Assembly (NCBI GenBank): GCA_934754425.1
Contig: CAKVIN010000013.1
Span: forward strand, 4,530 to 68,529
From: an uncultured Candidatus Melainabacteria bacterium
GTDB lineage: Bacteria; Cyanobacteriota; Vampirovibrionia; Gastranaerophilales; Gastranaerophilaceae
Direction of reading: 5' to 3'
Length of the DNA: 64,000 nucleotides
The stretch's first letter is position 1; each line of letters opens with the position of its first letter. Positions 42,997 through 50,696 of this stretch are shown here, piece by piece. A program made the translations under genes and the position numbers. The notes under the pieces are model-generated. The model did no database searches, was not told the origin of the DNA, and worked only from the letters and a program-made list of their open reading frames with translations.

Positions 42997-43677
42997 ATGT
43001 TTAATGAAATTAAAACTCACGAAATAACTGTCGATATTGTAATTTTGACAATTAAAGATGATGCGTTGCAAGTTTTACTTGTTAAAAGGAACAATGAACC
43101 GTTTAAAGATAAATGGGCAATTCCGGGTGGATACGTAAGAATGTCAGAAAATCTTGATGAAGCGGCAATGAGAGTTTTAAAAGAAAAAACTAATGTTGAT
43201 AATATTTACCTTGAACAGCTTTATACATTTGGCGACCCGCTTAGACACCCTGTATCCAGAGTTATTACTTGTGCATATTTTGCGCTAATCAGAGCGGAAG
43301 ATTTTAATGTTATTACAACCTCAGAACTTGCTTGGCATAAGGTTTCTGATTTACCGCCTTTAGCATTTGACCACAAGGAAATTATTGAATACTCACTTAA
43401 ACGTACTCGTGAACGCTTGGAAATGTGTCCTGTAGCGTATCAATTACTTAATGAAAAATTTACTTTGACTGAAATGCAAAAAGCTTACGAAATGATTATG
43501 GAAAAGAAATTGGATAAGCGTAATTTCAGAAAAAAAGTTATAACAACTGATGGTTTAAGAGAATTGAACGAGTTTTCTAAATCATCATCGAAACGACCGG
43601 CTCGTTTGTACACTTTTGATAATATCAAATTGAATTCAAAACGTGCGCATTTTATTAAAAAAGCAATCAAAAAATAA
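42997..43677 (+). CDS. NrtR-like regulator (Nudix plus winged helix)
   Basis: 226 residues. An N-terminal Nudix-fold domain (VQVLLVKRNNEPFKDKW is close to 25-40, then IPGGYVRMSENLDEAAMRVL), the LEQLYTFGDPLRHPVSRVIT segment that marks the NrtR branch, and a C-terminal winged helix (about 150-210). In NrtR the Nudix part senses ADP-ribose and the wHTH represses NAD-metabolism genes. The Nudix box reads RVLKEK instead of RE-x-x-EE, so hydrolysis is unlikely. No NAD gene is next to it. Regulator of NAD or sugar metabolism by homology. Confidence 0.85.
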   Translation: MFNEIKTHEITVDIVILTIKDDALQVLLVKRNNEPFKDKWAIPGGYVRMSENLDEAAMRVLKEKTNVDNIYLEQLYTFGDPLRHPVSRVITCAYFALIRAEDFNVITTSELAWHKVSDLPPLAFDHKEIIEYSLKRTRERLEMCPVAYQLLNEKFTLTEMQKAYEMIMEKKLDKRNFRKKVITTDGLRELNEFSKSSSKRPARLYTFDNIKLNSKRAHFIKKAIKK

Positions 43678-43718
43678 AAAGGTCGGAAAAAAATATTAAA
43701 ATACCAAAAGGAGAATAA

Positions 43719-43943
43719 ATGTTAACAATTTTTTGGACAATATTAGTTGTATCAGCTCTATTATTAATCGTATTAATACTTATGCATTCACCAAAAGGTG
43801 ATGGAATCGCAGGGATAGGCAATGCTGCTCAAGTATTTTCTTCACAAAAAAGTGCAGAAAAAGGTTTAAATAAATTAACCGGAATCGTAGCAGCAGTATT
43901 TATCGTTTGTGTATTTTTGCTTGGTTTTGGCATAATCAAGTAA
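43719..43943 (+). CDS. secG: Preprotein translocase subunit SecG
   Basis: 74 residues with two membrane spans (about 3-22 and 52-72) joined by a loop containing LMHSPKGDGIAGIGNAAQVF, the typical SecG signature. It helps SecYEG move proteins across the inner membrane. AAAAGGAG precedes the ATG. tcdA starts 12 nt after its stop, so the two are probably co-transcribed. Confidence 0.93.
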   Translation: MLTIFWTILVVSALLLIVLILMHSPKGDGIAGIGNAAQVFSSQKSAEKGLNKLTGIVAAVFIVCVFLLGFGIIK

Positions 43944-43955
43944 TTGTGAGGAAAA

Positions 43956-44723
43956 ATGCTTAATCAATTTTCAAGAACCGAACTTTTGTTAGGAAAAGAC
44001 GGCATAGAAAAGCTTGCCTCTTCTCGTGTTGCTGTTTTTGGTATTGGTGGAGTTGGCGGTTATACGGTAGAAGCTCTTGCAAGAAGCGGTGTTGGAACTT
44101 TTGATTTGATTGATGATGACAAAATCTGTATCACAAATATCAACAGACAAATTTATGCTTTAAGAAGTACCGTTGGCAAATATAAAGTTGATGTTGCAAA
44201 AGATAGAATTTTAGACATCAATCCTAACGCAGTTGTTAACACTTATAAAACTTTTTACACTCCGGAAACTGCTGATGAATTTGATTTCAGCCAGTATGAT
44301 TATGTAGTTGATGCGATTGATACGGTAGTTGGAAAACTTAAAATAGTTGAAAAAGCTAAAGAAGTTAAAGTTCCTGTAATTTCTTCTATGGGTGCAGGTA
44401 ACAAGATGAATCCGACTATGTTTGAAGTTACTGATATATTTAAAACTTCTGTTTGCCCGCTTGCAAAAGTTATGCGACAAGAACTGAAAAAAAGAAAAAT
44501 CAGAAAACTTAAAGTAGTGTATTCAAAAGAAATTCCGATTAAACCGAATGATGATATTGAAATCAGTTGCAAAAAACATTGCGTTTGCCCTCCGGGAACT
44601 GTGAGAAAATGTACTGCCAGAAGACAAATTCCGGGAAGTAATGCTTTTGTGCCTTCTGTTGTCGGTTTAATTATTGCAGGCGAAGTTGTTAAAGATTTGA
44701 CTGAATTTGATAAAAAAAATTAA
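43956..44723 (+). CDS. tcdA: tRNA threonylcarbamoyladenosine dehydratase
   Basis: E1-like (ThiF/MoeB fold) enzyme that cyclises t6A37 in tRNA using ATP. 255 residues with FGIGGVGGYTVEALARSGVG (nucleotide site), DLIDDDKICITNINRQIYAL, SSMGAGNKMNPT, and the C-terminal SNAFVPSVVGLIIAGEVV. The pattern and length fit TcdA/CsdL better than ThiF or MoeB. It follows secG closely. Confidence 0.92.
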   Translation: MLNQFSRTELLLGKDGIEKLASSRVAVFGIGGVGGYTVEALARSGVGTFDLIDDDKICITNINRQIYALRSTVGKYKVDVAKDRILDINPNAVVNTYKTFYTPETADEFDFSQYDYVVDAIDTVVGKLKIVEKAKEVKVPVISSMGAGNKMNPTMFEVTDIFKTSVCPLAKVMRQELKKRKIRKLKVVYSKEIPIKPNDDIEISCKKHCVCPPGTVRKCTARRQIPGSNAFVPSVVGLIIAGEVVKDLTEFDKKN

Positions 44724-44839
44724 TTATTTTATTTTTTGTTGTAATTACAATTGAAGTGGTAAAATCGACGTGTTATAATCAGTTTTGTAAAGAGAAAAAC
44801 ATTGAGAAATCTCGATGTTCAAGATGAAAGGAATAAATT

Positions 44840-45385
44840 ATGGCAAAATACGTATGTTCAATTTGTGGTTATACTGCTGAAGGTGAAGCACCTGAAAAAT
44901 GTCCTGTTTGCGGAGCTGCAAAGGAAGCTTTTGTATTAATGGCTGATGATAATAAAAATTATGCAGACGAACACAGAATTGGTGTTGCAAAAGATGTTGA
45001 TGCAGAAGTTCTTGAAGGCTTAAGAGCAAACTTTATGGGCGAATGCACAGAAGTTGGTATGTACCTTGCAATGGCAAGACAAGCTGACAGAGAAGGTTAT
45101 CCTGAAATTGCAGAAGCATTCAAAAGATACGCATTCGAAGAAGCTGATCACGCTTCAAGATTTGCGGAACTTCTTGGAGAAGTTGTTACTTCTTCTACAA
45201 AGAAAAACCTTGAATTGCGTGCAGAAGCTGAATTTGGTGCGTGTGACGGCAAGATGAAAATTGCTAAACGTGCTAAAGAATTAGGTTTAGATGCAGTTCA
45301 TGATACAGTTCACGAAATGGCTAAGGATGAAGCTCGTCACGGCCGTGGATTCGATGGCTTATTAGCTAGATATTTTGGAAAATAG
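44840..45385 (+). CDS. rbr: Rubrerythrin with N-terminal rubredoxin-like domain
   Basis: 181 residues. The N-terminal rubredoxin-like iron site CSICGYTAEGEAPEKCPVCG (residues 5-24) precedes a ferritin-like di-iron domain with E-x-x-H-x-type ligands (AEAFKRYAFEEADHASRF, ...MAKDEARHGRGF). It is the domain-reversed order of classical rubrerythrin and is common in anaerobes. It reduces hydrogen peroxide with electrons from NAD(P)H via rubredoxin, fitting an oxygen-sensitive organism with ferredoxin-linked oxidoreductases. AAAGGA precedes the ATG and a strong terminator follows. Confidence 0.94.
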   Translation: MAKYVCSICGYTAEGEAPEKCPVCGAAKEAFVLMADDNKNYADEHRIGVAKDVDAEVLEGLRANFMGECTEVGMYLAMARQADREGYPEIAEAFKRYAFEEADHASRFAELLGEVVTSSTKKNLELRAEAEFGACDGKMKIAKRAKELGLDAVHDTVHEMAKDEARHGRGFDGLLARYFGK

Positions 45386-45414
45386 GATATAGTGTATACT
45401 TTATAATATACTTG

Positions 45415-45443
45415 AAAAGGATGGCTCAAAAAGTCATCCTTTT
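45415..45443 (+). terminator. Terminator of rubrerythrin
   Basis: AAAAGGATG and CATCCTTTT pair around an 11-nt loop, followed by T. Confidence 0.9.
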
Positions 45444-45475
45444 TATATTTGGCTCTTACATTTGCCTAACTCATA

Positions 45476-45504
45476 TTGACAAATAGGAGTAAATAGTAAA
45501 TAAT
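45476..45504 (+). promoter_or_regulatory. Promoter of small RNA A
   Basis: Perfect TTGACA, 17-nt spacer, AATAAT, then AAAAACA. Same geometry and start region as for the paralogue at 27116-27144. Confidence 0.75.
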
Positions 45505-45510
45505 AAAAAC

Positions 45511-45593
45511 ACAGGGTGATAGTTTCTCAAGCTATCAGATACCTTGTAGAGTTCTAAGTGGTGCTTACCTTTTTAGGTGGGTGCCACTTTTTA
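45511..45593 (+). ncRNA. Small RNA A, candidate antitoxin RNA
   Basis: About 83 nt: ACAGGGTGATAG, hairpin GATAG/CTATC inside the stem CAGGGT/ACCTTG, a conserved TAGAGTTCTAA, and a 14-bp terminator (AAGTGGTGCTTACC with GGTGGGTGCCACTT, several G-T) ending in T. Compared with the RNA at 27029-27109 the stem changes AGGGT/ACCTT to AGAGT/ACTCT, keeping pairing. Its 3' end is antisense to the last ten codons of a hydrophobic mini-ORF on the minus strand. No ORF on it. Confidence 0.75.
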
Positions 45594-45645
45594 ATATGTT
45601 CAAAATCAAAAAGATTAAAAATAATGTCAAATTGATGTCGTTCAT
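45565..45645 (-). CDS. 26-residue hydrophobic peptide, candidate type I toxin
   Basis: ATG at 45645 with AATGAGG 5 nt upstream. The peptide begins MNDINLTLFLIFLILNIL and ends KSGTHLKR: one membrane-spanning segment followed by a basic tail. This is the layout of type I toxins such as Fst, PepA1 and TxpA. Its 3' third is antisense to small RNA A, so the two transcripts converge and overlap. It lies 135 nt inside a structured leader with its own promoter. No similarity to a named peptide is claimed; the ORF could be fortuitous. Confidence 0.5.
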   Translation of the reverse strand: MNDINLTLFLIFLILNILKSGTHLKR

Positions 45646-45715
45646 ATTGACCTCATTTTACATCAAGCGGAGTAAGTTTAAATTCAAACTACTAGTCCCA
45701 TTTACCCCCTAGTCG

Positions 45716-45757
45716 GGAAACCAACCCGAGTTCTAAGATATATTGTTGATGGTTTCC
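45716..45757 (-). promoter_or_regulatory. Structured leader of the hydrophobic mini-ORF
   Basis: GGAAACCA and TGGTTTCC pair across about 26 nt, with an internal CGGG/CCCG stem next to it. On the minus strand this lies about 70-110 nt before the mini-ORF. The rest of the 657-bp gap (45386-46042) beyond the features listed, 45820-46042, is AT-rich and shows nothing I can support. Confidence 0.5.
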
Positions 45758-45790
45758 GTTTCAAAAGATATCTTTTACCCTGCAAAATTT

Positions 45791-45819
45791 ATAATATAAT
45801 AAATTCTATTATTTGTCGA
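45791..45819 (-). promoter_or_regulatory. Candidate promoter of the hydrophobic mini-ORF
   Basis: TCGACA (45819-45814), 17-nt spacer, TATTAT (45796-45791) on the minus strand, predicting a start near 45784 and a leader of about 140 nt. Confidence 0.55.
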
Positions 45820-46042
45820 ACTCCTTAGAATTTACTTTCTTTTTATTTTATAACAATACAAAAACAAATATTTTACTTCTATCATAAAAGCACGCAATAT
45901 AACGAATCTATTGTTAACCAATATCATTCTGTAGATGAGGTTTTAAAATATTATCAAAATGCCATTTTTATTAATCCTAAAATATGCCATTCAAATTATT
46001 ATACATTATTATTGAGCATTCTATCAGTAATAATTAAATTTT

Positions 46043-46477
46043 TTAATTACTGTTCAATTTTTGTATCAAGTCATTTGTAATATCAACACCGCCGGAAAAT
46101 ACGCTTCTTGCATCTAAAATTGCATCTAGTCCTTTTTCTAAACGAATTTTTTCCGTTACGGCATGAATTCTTGTATAAACTTGCTCTTCACGTTTTTCTC
46201 TAAACGAATTAAAAGCGTCTTCTTTCGCTTTCAATTCTATTCTAACAGTATCTTCAAACTTTTTTTTCTGAACAGCAGATTCTATTTTATTAAACTCATT
46301 TTCTTTGTTTATCAAAAATTGTTGGATTTCATTGCTTTTTGTTTCAATTTCTCTCAAGCTTGACTTTGCGTACTGATAATTTTCTACAACTCTATCATAA
46401 TTTACATAACCTACTCCGCCTGCAAAAACAGGGGTACAAGCTAATAAAAGCAATAAAATATATAAAATTTTTCGCAT
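46043..46477 (-). CDS. OmpH/Skp-family periplasmic chaperone
   Basis: About 144 residues. Signal peptide (MRKILYILLLLLACTPVFAG), then GYVNYDRVVENY and a long charged coiled coil (about 35-115), ending with a DILDARSVFSGGVDIT-like segment typical of OmpH/Skp. It carries unfolded outer-membrane proteins through the periplasm to BamA. The ATG at 46477 has AAGGAG at good spacing and is preferred to an upstream start overlapping bamA. The order bamA-skp is conserved in diderm bacteria. Confidence 0.88.
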   Translation of the reverse strand: MRKILYILLLLLACTPVFAGGVGYVNYDRVVENYQYAKSSLREIETKSNEIQQFLINKENEFNKIESAVQKKKFEDTVRIELKAKEDAFNSFREKREEQVYTRIHAVTEKIRLEKGLDAILDARSVFSGGVDITNDLIQKLNSN

Positions 46478-46491
46478 TCTATTCTCCTTGC

Positions 46492-48738
46492 CTACCAACC
46501 GTAACCATTCATTCCGCCAGAGCCAAACGTAAAGTATCCGCCTTTTGAACCGTAGCTTCCCGGATTTGTAATCGGTATACCATAATCAACAGAAATAGGA
46601 CCAACCCCTGGGATATAAACTTTTAAGCCAATACCGGCTGTAATTGCGCTCATAGGTCTATCATACAAAACGCTTGAAATTGTTGGGTCAAATACTTTTC
46701 CGGCATCAACAAAGAATGTTAAACGCATTTTTTGGAAGAAATCCCATTTAAGCTTATCTACTAATGGAATTGGAGTAGCAAGTTCTGCAGAACCCATCAC
46801 AAAAGCGTCACCCGTACCGACACCACTCATTCTGAAACCTCTGATTGAATAAGGGCCGCCTAAACGGAATGCCATAACTTCCGGCATTTCATCACCGTGT
46901 ACTTTAACTCCACCACGTGCAGATAGCGAGAAGGTTGATTTCTTTAAAACAGGGAAGAATTTTGTAATCCCACCAGCTACACGTCCGTTAGTATTCTTAA
47001 AATTGCTCATACTCAAAGCTTCTATAAACTTAGCATTCACAATCATACCATTTCTTGGCATTTCTTCTGAATCTAAGGTGCTGTATTTAAATCCTGGAGC
47101 CAGATTAATGAAAAATCCACCTGTAAGTTCTTTGGCTCTATCAACGATATTTAGATTTCTCAATGCGTACATTTGAGCAATTTTATCGTGGTCGCCTTCA
47201 CTTATACTTATGTGTTCAATACCTGCATTGAATGTTGTTGATAAGTTTGTGCCGTGAACTTTGTGTTCAACCCCTGCGTTAACTCCAAATCGGCGTTCAA
47301 TTGCAAGTGGAACTTGCCAACTGCCTAAATCTCTGTAATATAATTTTCCGGTTAAAGAATTATCCGCATTCAAGAAATATGGCTCAAAGAAGTTTAATTC
47401 AAGTTGGTAATTCATTCGGTTTTTAATAGAAGCATCACTTAAAAGTATACCTGAACCTAAAATTCCGGATACAGAAAGTCTTTGTCCTCTGCCAAGGAAA
47501 TTGTTTTCGCTAATTGTTAGCGAACCAAATGCACCCAAACCATTGTCAATACCGCCACCTACAGATGCATTATTAGAGCTGTCTTCATCTACAACAACAC
47601 TAACATTATATTCCCCTTCATTTGTTTCACTCGGATAAATTTCACGGTTAACTTCTTTAAATATTTTTGTAGAATAAATTCTGGCAAGGTCATCTTTCAG
47701 GTAATTTTCGTTATAAACCGTACCTGATTGAGTCATAATATTACGTGTAATAACATAATCTTTGGTTTTTTCATTGCCTTTAATCAAGATTTTGTCAATC
47801 ACACCTTCTGATATACTAAAAATTAAATTTCCATCATCATTATCATCAACATTATCAACATTTGCGAGAATATAACCTTTATTATGATAATAACCATTTA
47901 TTCTATCAATTGCATCATTAATTTTAGAAATATTTTGAGGTAAATTTTTCAACGGAGTTATGAAAGGAAGGAGCTCCATTGAAGATATAACAGTGTTTCC
48001 GACAATAGAAACATCATTAACAGGAATATTTTCTTCCAGATTAAATGTCAAATTAACAGTTCCGTCATTATTTAATTCAGGTTCAATCGACATTTTTTCT
48101 GTAAAAAATCCGATAGCATAAATTCGTTGCAAATCCATTTGGAGTAAATCTTCACTAAATATAGAGCCATTTTGCGTTTTAATATTATTTCTAATTAAAG
48201 AAGGATCAATTTTTTGTAAACCATTTATATAAACGTGACTGATAATTTTTCCGTTTAAATCTGATTGCTCTCCGGAATTTACTTCTGCAGAATATACGTT
48301 TTCTTTTGTTTCATCAAAAGATTTATCTTCAACAATTTCTTTTTCTACAATTCCGCCGGAAGGAGCAAAAAATGTATTTGTTGACTCGTCTGATTGATAA
48401 TTTTTTCTACTATTTTCTTCTGAAGAAGTGTCTGTTAAAACTTCTGTCGGCGGTGAATTATCATTAATTTCTGATGTAAAATAATCAGATTCATTATTTG
48501 AATTTTCGCTATAAGGATTATATGGGGTAACAATTTTTATAACAGGTTTTGTTGTTTTAGAAGTATCGAGATAAAGCGGATTAACAAGTTTTACGGGTTT
48601 TGCGCCGGAAGAATAAATCGGTTCAAAAAAAGAAAAATCAGTTTCAGAAAAAGCAGGAGCACAAGATAAAACAGCTGACAATACCATAATGACAGCCATT
48701 TCCGAATATATCGGCGCTTTTCTCTTCTTAAAATTCAT
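46492..48738 (-). CDS. bamA: BamA/Omp85 outer-membrane assembly factor
   Basis: 748 residues. Signal peptide (about 1-31), a Ser/Asn/Asp-rich linker to about 165, POTRA domains at about 168-400 (ISHVYINGLQKIDPSLI, VNDVSIVGNTVISS, IDKILIKGNEKTKDYVI), then a beta-barrel with SLSARGGVK, FRLGGPYSIRGFRMSG and a C-terminal GGYFTFGSGGMNGYGW ending in an aromatic. It inserts beta-barrel proteins into the outer membrane. The presence of BamA and Skp shows a diderm envelope. A TTGAAA-16-TATAAC promoter with a palindrome lies immediately upstream. Confidence 0.94.
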   Translation of the reverse strand: MNFKKRKAPIYSEMAVIMVLSAVLSCAPAFSETDFSFFEPIYSSGAKPVKLVNPLYLDTSKTTKPVIKIVTPYNPYSENSNNESDYFTSEINDNSPPTEVLTDTSSEENSRKNYQSDESTNTFFAPSGGIVEKEIVEDKSFDETKENVYSAEVNSGEQSDLNGKIISHVYINGLQKIDPSLIRNNIKTQNGSIFSEDLLQMDLQRIYAIGFFTEKMSIEPELNNDGTVNLTFNLEENIPVNDVSIVGNTVISSMELLPFITPLKNLPQNISKINDAIDRINGYYHNKGYILANVDNVDDNDDGNLIFSISEGVIDKILIKGNEKTKDYVITRNIMTQSGTVYNENYLKDDLARIYSTKIFKEVNREIYPSETNEGEYNVSVVVDEDSSNNASVGGGIDNGLGAFGSLTISENNFLGRGQRLSVSGILGSGILLSDASIKNRMNYQLELNFFEPYFLNADNSLTGKLYYRDLGSWQVPLAIERRFGVNAGVEHKVHGTNLSTTFNAGIEHISISEGDHDKIAQMYALRNLNIVDRAKELTGGFFINLAPGFKYSTLDSEEMPRNGMIVNAKFIEALSMSNFKNTNGRVAGGITKFFPVLKKSTFSLSARGGVKVHGDEMPEVMAFRLGGPYSIRGFRMSGVGTGDAFVMGSAELATPIPLVDKLKWDFFQKMRLTFFVDAGKVFDPTISSVLYDRPMSAITAGIGLKVYIPGVGPISVDYGIPITNPGSYGSKGGYFTFGSGGMNGYGW

Positions 48739-48743
48739 TCCCT

Positions 48744-48777
48744 GTTATATCTTATTGCTTGATTTTTTCAAGCAATA
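48744..48777 (-). promoter_or_regulatory. bamA promoter with 10-bp inverted repeat
   Basis: TATTGCTTGA-N5-TCAAGCAATA (48753-48777) is a perfect palindrome overlapping the -35 TTGAAA (48771-48766); the -10 TATAAC is at 48749-48744. Possible repressor or activator site; without a T-run it is not a terminator. Confidence 0.6.
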
Positions 48778-48862
48778 TCCTTCCTTGTCTATTTTAACCT
48801 ATATCGAGATTTGAGCCAATTTATTAAGAAATGTTAAATCCGGAAGGGCGAGAAATTTATGT

Positions 48863-49756
48863 TTACACTTTGCTAAATAATTTTTTTCTAATATCCCTAA
48901 AAGTGTATCTTCTCAAGCTCTTTGGTATTTTATTTATGAATTCTTGATAATCCTTAGGGACAAATTTTCTTCTCCAAGGTTTACCCGGTTTGCCTGCATA
49001 ATGAAGCATTACAACATTTGCAACTTCTTTTTTAAGTTCTTCATCAGAATATACGTGTTTGATAAACTCGTATTCGGCAGATTTTGACCAATCGTCGCTA
49101 TAATATAAGCTTTGGAATACTCCATATCGATATGGAAGGTTATAAATTTTATCACAAGCAATGTTTAGCGTATCTAAATCGAAGAATTTTAGTCTTGTAT
49201 TGAAGGTTTTTATTACATCAAAAACTTTATCTACAAATTTTTCTTCTCTCAGTTTTTTGCAATTAAAGATTATAAAGCTTGAAATGTATGTCAATTCGTT
49301 TTTATTTTCCGGAAAATATTTGTGGCAAATCATATTTTCGTTATTAGGTTCCATAGCAACTGCGGCACATTCATAATCAGTTAAATCAATATTATAAGCT
49401 TCAGTTAAGTCATCTTTAAATAATACATCAGTATCAGCATAAATAACTTTGTCGTACTGTGGAAGAAGTTCCGGAATAAGAAGTCTGTAGTAAACAATTT
49501 CTGTCCAGCTTCCGCCTTTATTTATCGGTGCGTTTTTAAATCTGTCTTTAGAAATGTATTCAAAATGGATAGAATGGTTTGTACCTTCTAACATTTTTTC
49601 AAATTCTTTTGCGGTTTTATTGTCAATATCAGGGTGATAAACATAAATATCATAAGCAGTTTCAGGTTTTGCTGTATCAATAAGGCTTTTTACGGTTACA
49701 GCTGCACCAAGAACAATTCTTTTATCAAATGTAAAAACTACAGGTATTGTGTTCAT
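48863..49756 (-). CDS. GT8-family glycosyltransferase
   Basis: 297 residues of the LgtC/glycogenin-like GT8 family: VFTFDKRIVLGAAVTVKSL, the DXD metal motif YADTDVLF, ISSFIIFNCKKLR and the terminal LHYAGKPGKPWRR, with a HYAGxxKPW signature. It transfers a hexose, probably to lipopolysaccharide or a surface glycan. It ends a three-gene glycosyltransferase operon; its ATG lies 1 nt after the upstream stop with GGGAG overlapping. Confidence 0.9.
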   Translation of the reverse strand: MNTIPVVFTFDKRIVLGAAVTVKSLIDTAKPETAYDIYVYHPDIDNKTAKEFEKMLEGTNHSIHFEYISKDRFKNAPINKGGSWTEIVYYRLLIPELLPQYDKVIYADTDVLFKDDLTEAYNIDLTDYECAAVAMEPNNENMICHKYFPENKNELTYISSFIIFNCKKLREEKFVDKVFDVIKTFNTRLKFFDLDTLNIACDKIYNLPYRYGVFQSLYYSDDWSKSAEYEFIKHVYSDEELKKEVANVVMLHYAGKPGKPWRRKFVPKDYQEFINKIPKSLRRYTFRDIRKKLFSKV

Positions 49757-49757
49757 T

Positions 49758-50696
49758 TTATTCTCCCATTTTTTGAATTAACGTATTAAAAATATTTTCA
49801 GCCGTTTGATTTTCTTTTATTATATTAACTTTTTCATACATAGTTTCATCCGGCATAAATTTTTCCATGTTGTGTTCATAAAAAACTCCAACGGTTGGAA
49901 TGTTCATTGCATAAGACATGTGCAAAAAACCTGTGTCACAACAAATTGAACCTGATGATTTGAAAAGTACATAAGATGATTCTTCAAGGCTTAGTTTATT
50001 TGAAAAATTAATGACATTTTTGAAATCTTTCAATATTTCCGAATATCTTTTTATACTTTCGCCTTTGCCTAAAAGTACAAAGTTTTTTTCAGGATGATTT
50101 TCAACAATAGATTTTATTGTATCTGTTGGAATTTCTTTAGTCACTCTTGTGCTGGAAGGTACAAGAGCAATATAATTTTGTGGAAGTTTTATTGAAGTAT
50201 TTTCCGGTGGATAAAATTTTATCGGACAATTAATCAAATGTTCTTTTGTAATTCCATTTAGGACACTTAATATTTCTTTTTGAGTTTTTTCACCTTCATA
50301 TACAAAATCATATTTACTTTTTCTCCAAAATCTTGAATAACGCTTTGACTTAGGCGCTAGAATATATTTTGCATTAAGAAGTTTTGCCAAATTCATAGAA
50401 CCTTGCGAACCATAAATCGGAAAAGCTGCATAAATATTTTTGTAAGGGAAATTTTTTAGAAATTTTATCGTTCCAAAAATTCCTTTATGTTCACCTTTTC
50501 TATCCCAAATAATAACTTCGTCAACATCTTTTTGGTACTTTGCAGCGGCTTCATAATGTGATGGAGCAAGCATAATAATATTTGAATTCGGAAAAATTCT
50601 TTTGATATTTTGTACAAGAGAATTTGTTAGCAAAATATCTCCTAAAAAATATGAATTGATTATTAAAAAATTCTTTTTTTCAGTTTTTATAGGCAT
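49758..50696 (-). CDS. GT9-family heptosyltransferase-like protein
   Basis: 312 residues with the GT9 layout: SYFLGDILLTNSLVQNIKRI at the N-terminus, IALVPSSTRVTKEIP and a C-terminal sugar-nucleotide region (CCDTGFLHMSYAMNIPTVGVF). GT9 enzymes such as WaaC/WaaF build the inner core of lipopolysaccharide. No heptose genes are seen here, so the sugar is uncertain. It overlaps the upstream fused transferase gene by 10 nt. Confidence 0.88.
   Translation of the reverse strand: MPIKTEKKNFLIINSYFLGDILLTNSLVQNIKRIFPNSNIIMLAPSHYEAAAKYQKDVDEVIIWDRKGEHKGIFGTIKFLKNFPYKNIYAAFPIYGSQGSMNLAKLLNAKYILAPKSKRYSRFWRKSKYDFVYEGEKTQKEILSVLNGITKEHLINCPIKFYPPENTSIKLPQNYIALVPSSTRVTKEIPTDTIKSIVENHPEKNFVLLGKGESIKRYSEILKDFKNVINFSNKLSLEESSYVLFKSSGSICCDTGFLHMSYAMNIPTVGVFYEHNMEKFMPDETMYEKVNIIKENQTAENIFNTLIQKMGE

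Noticed and set aside
45511..45593. Known riboswitch (preQ1, fluoride, T-box) or tRNA
   Set aside because: None of the conserved cores of these classes is present and no gene lies downstream on that strand; a stand-alone RNA fits better.
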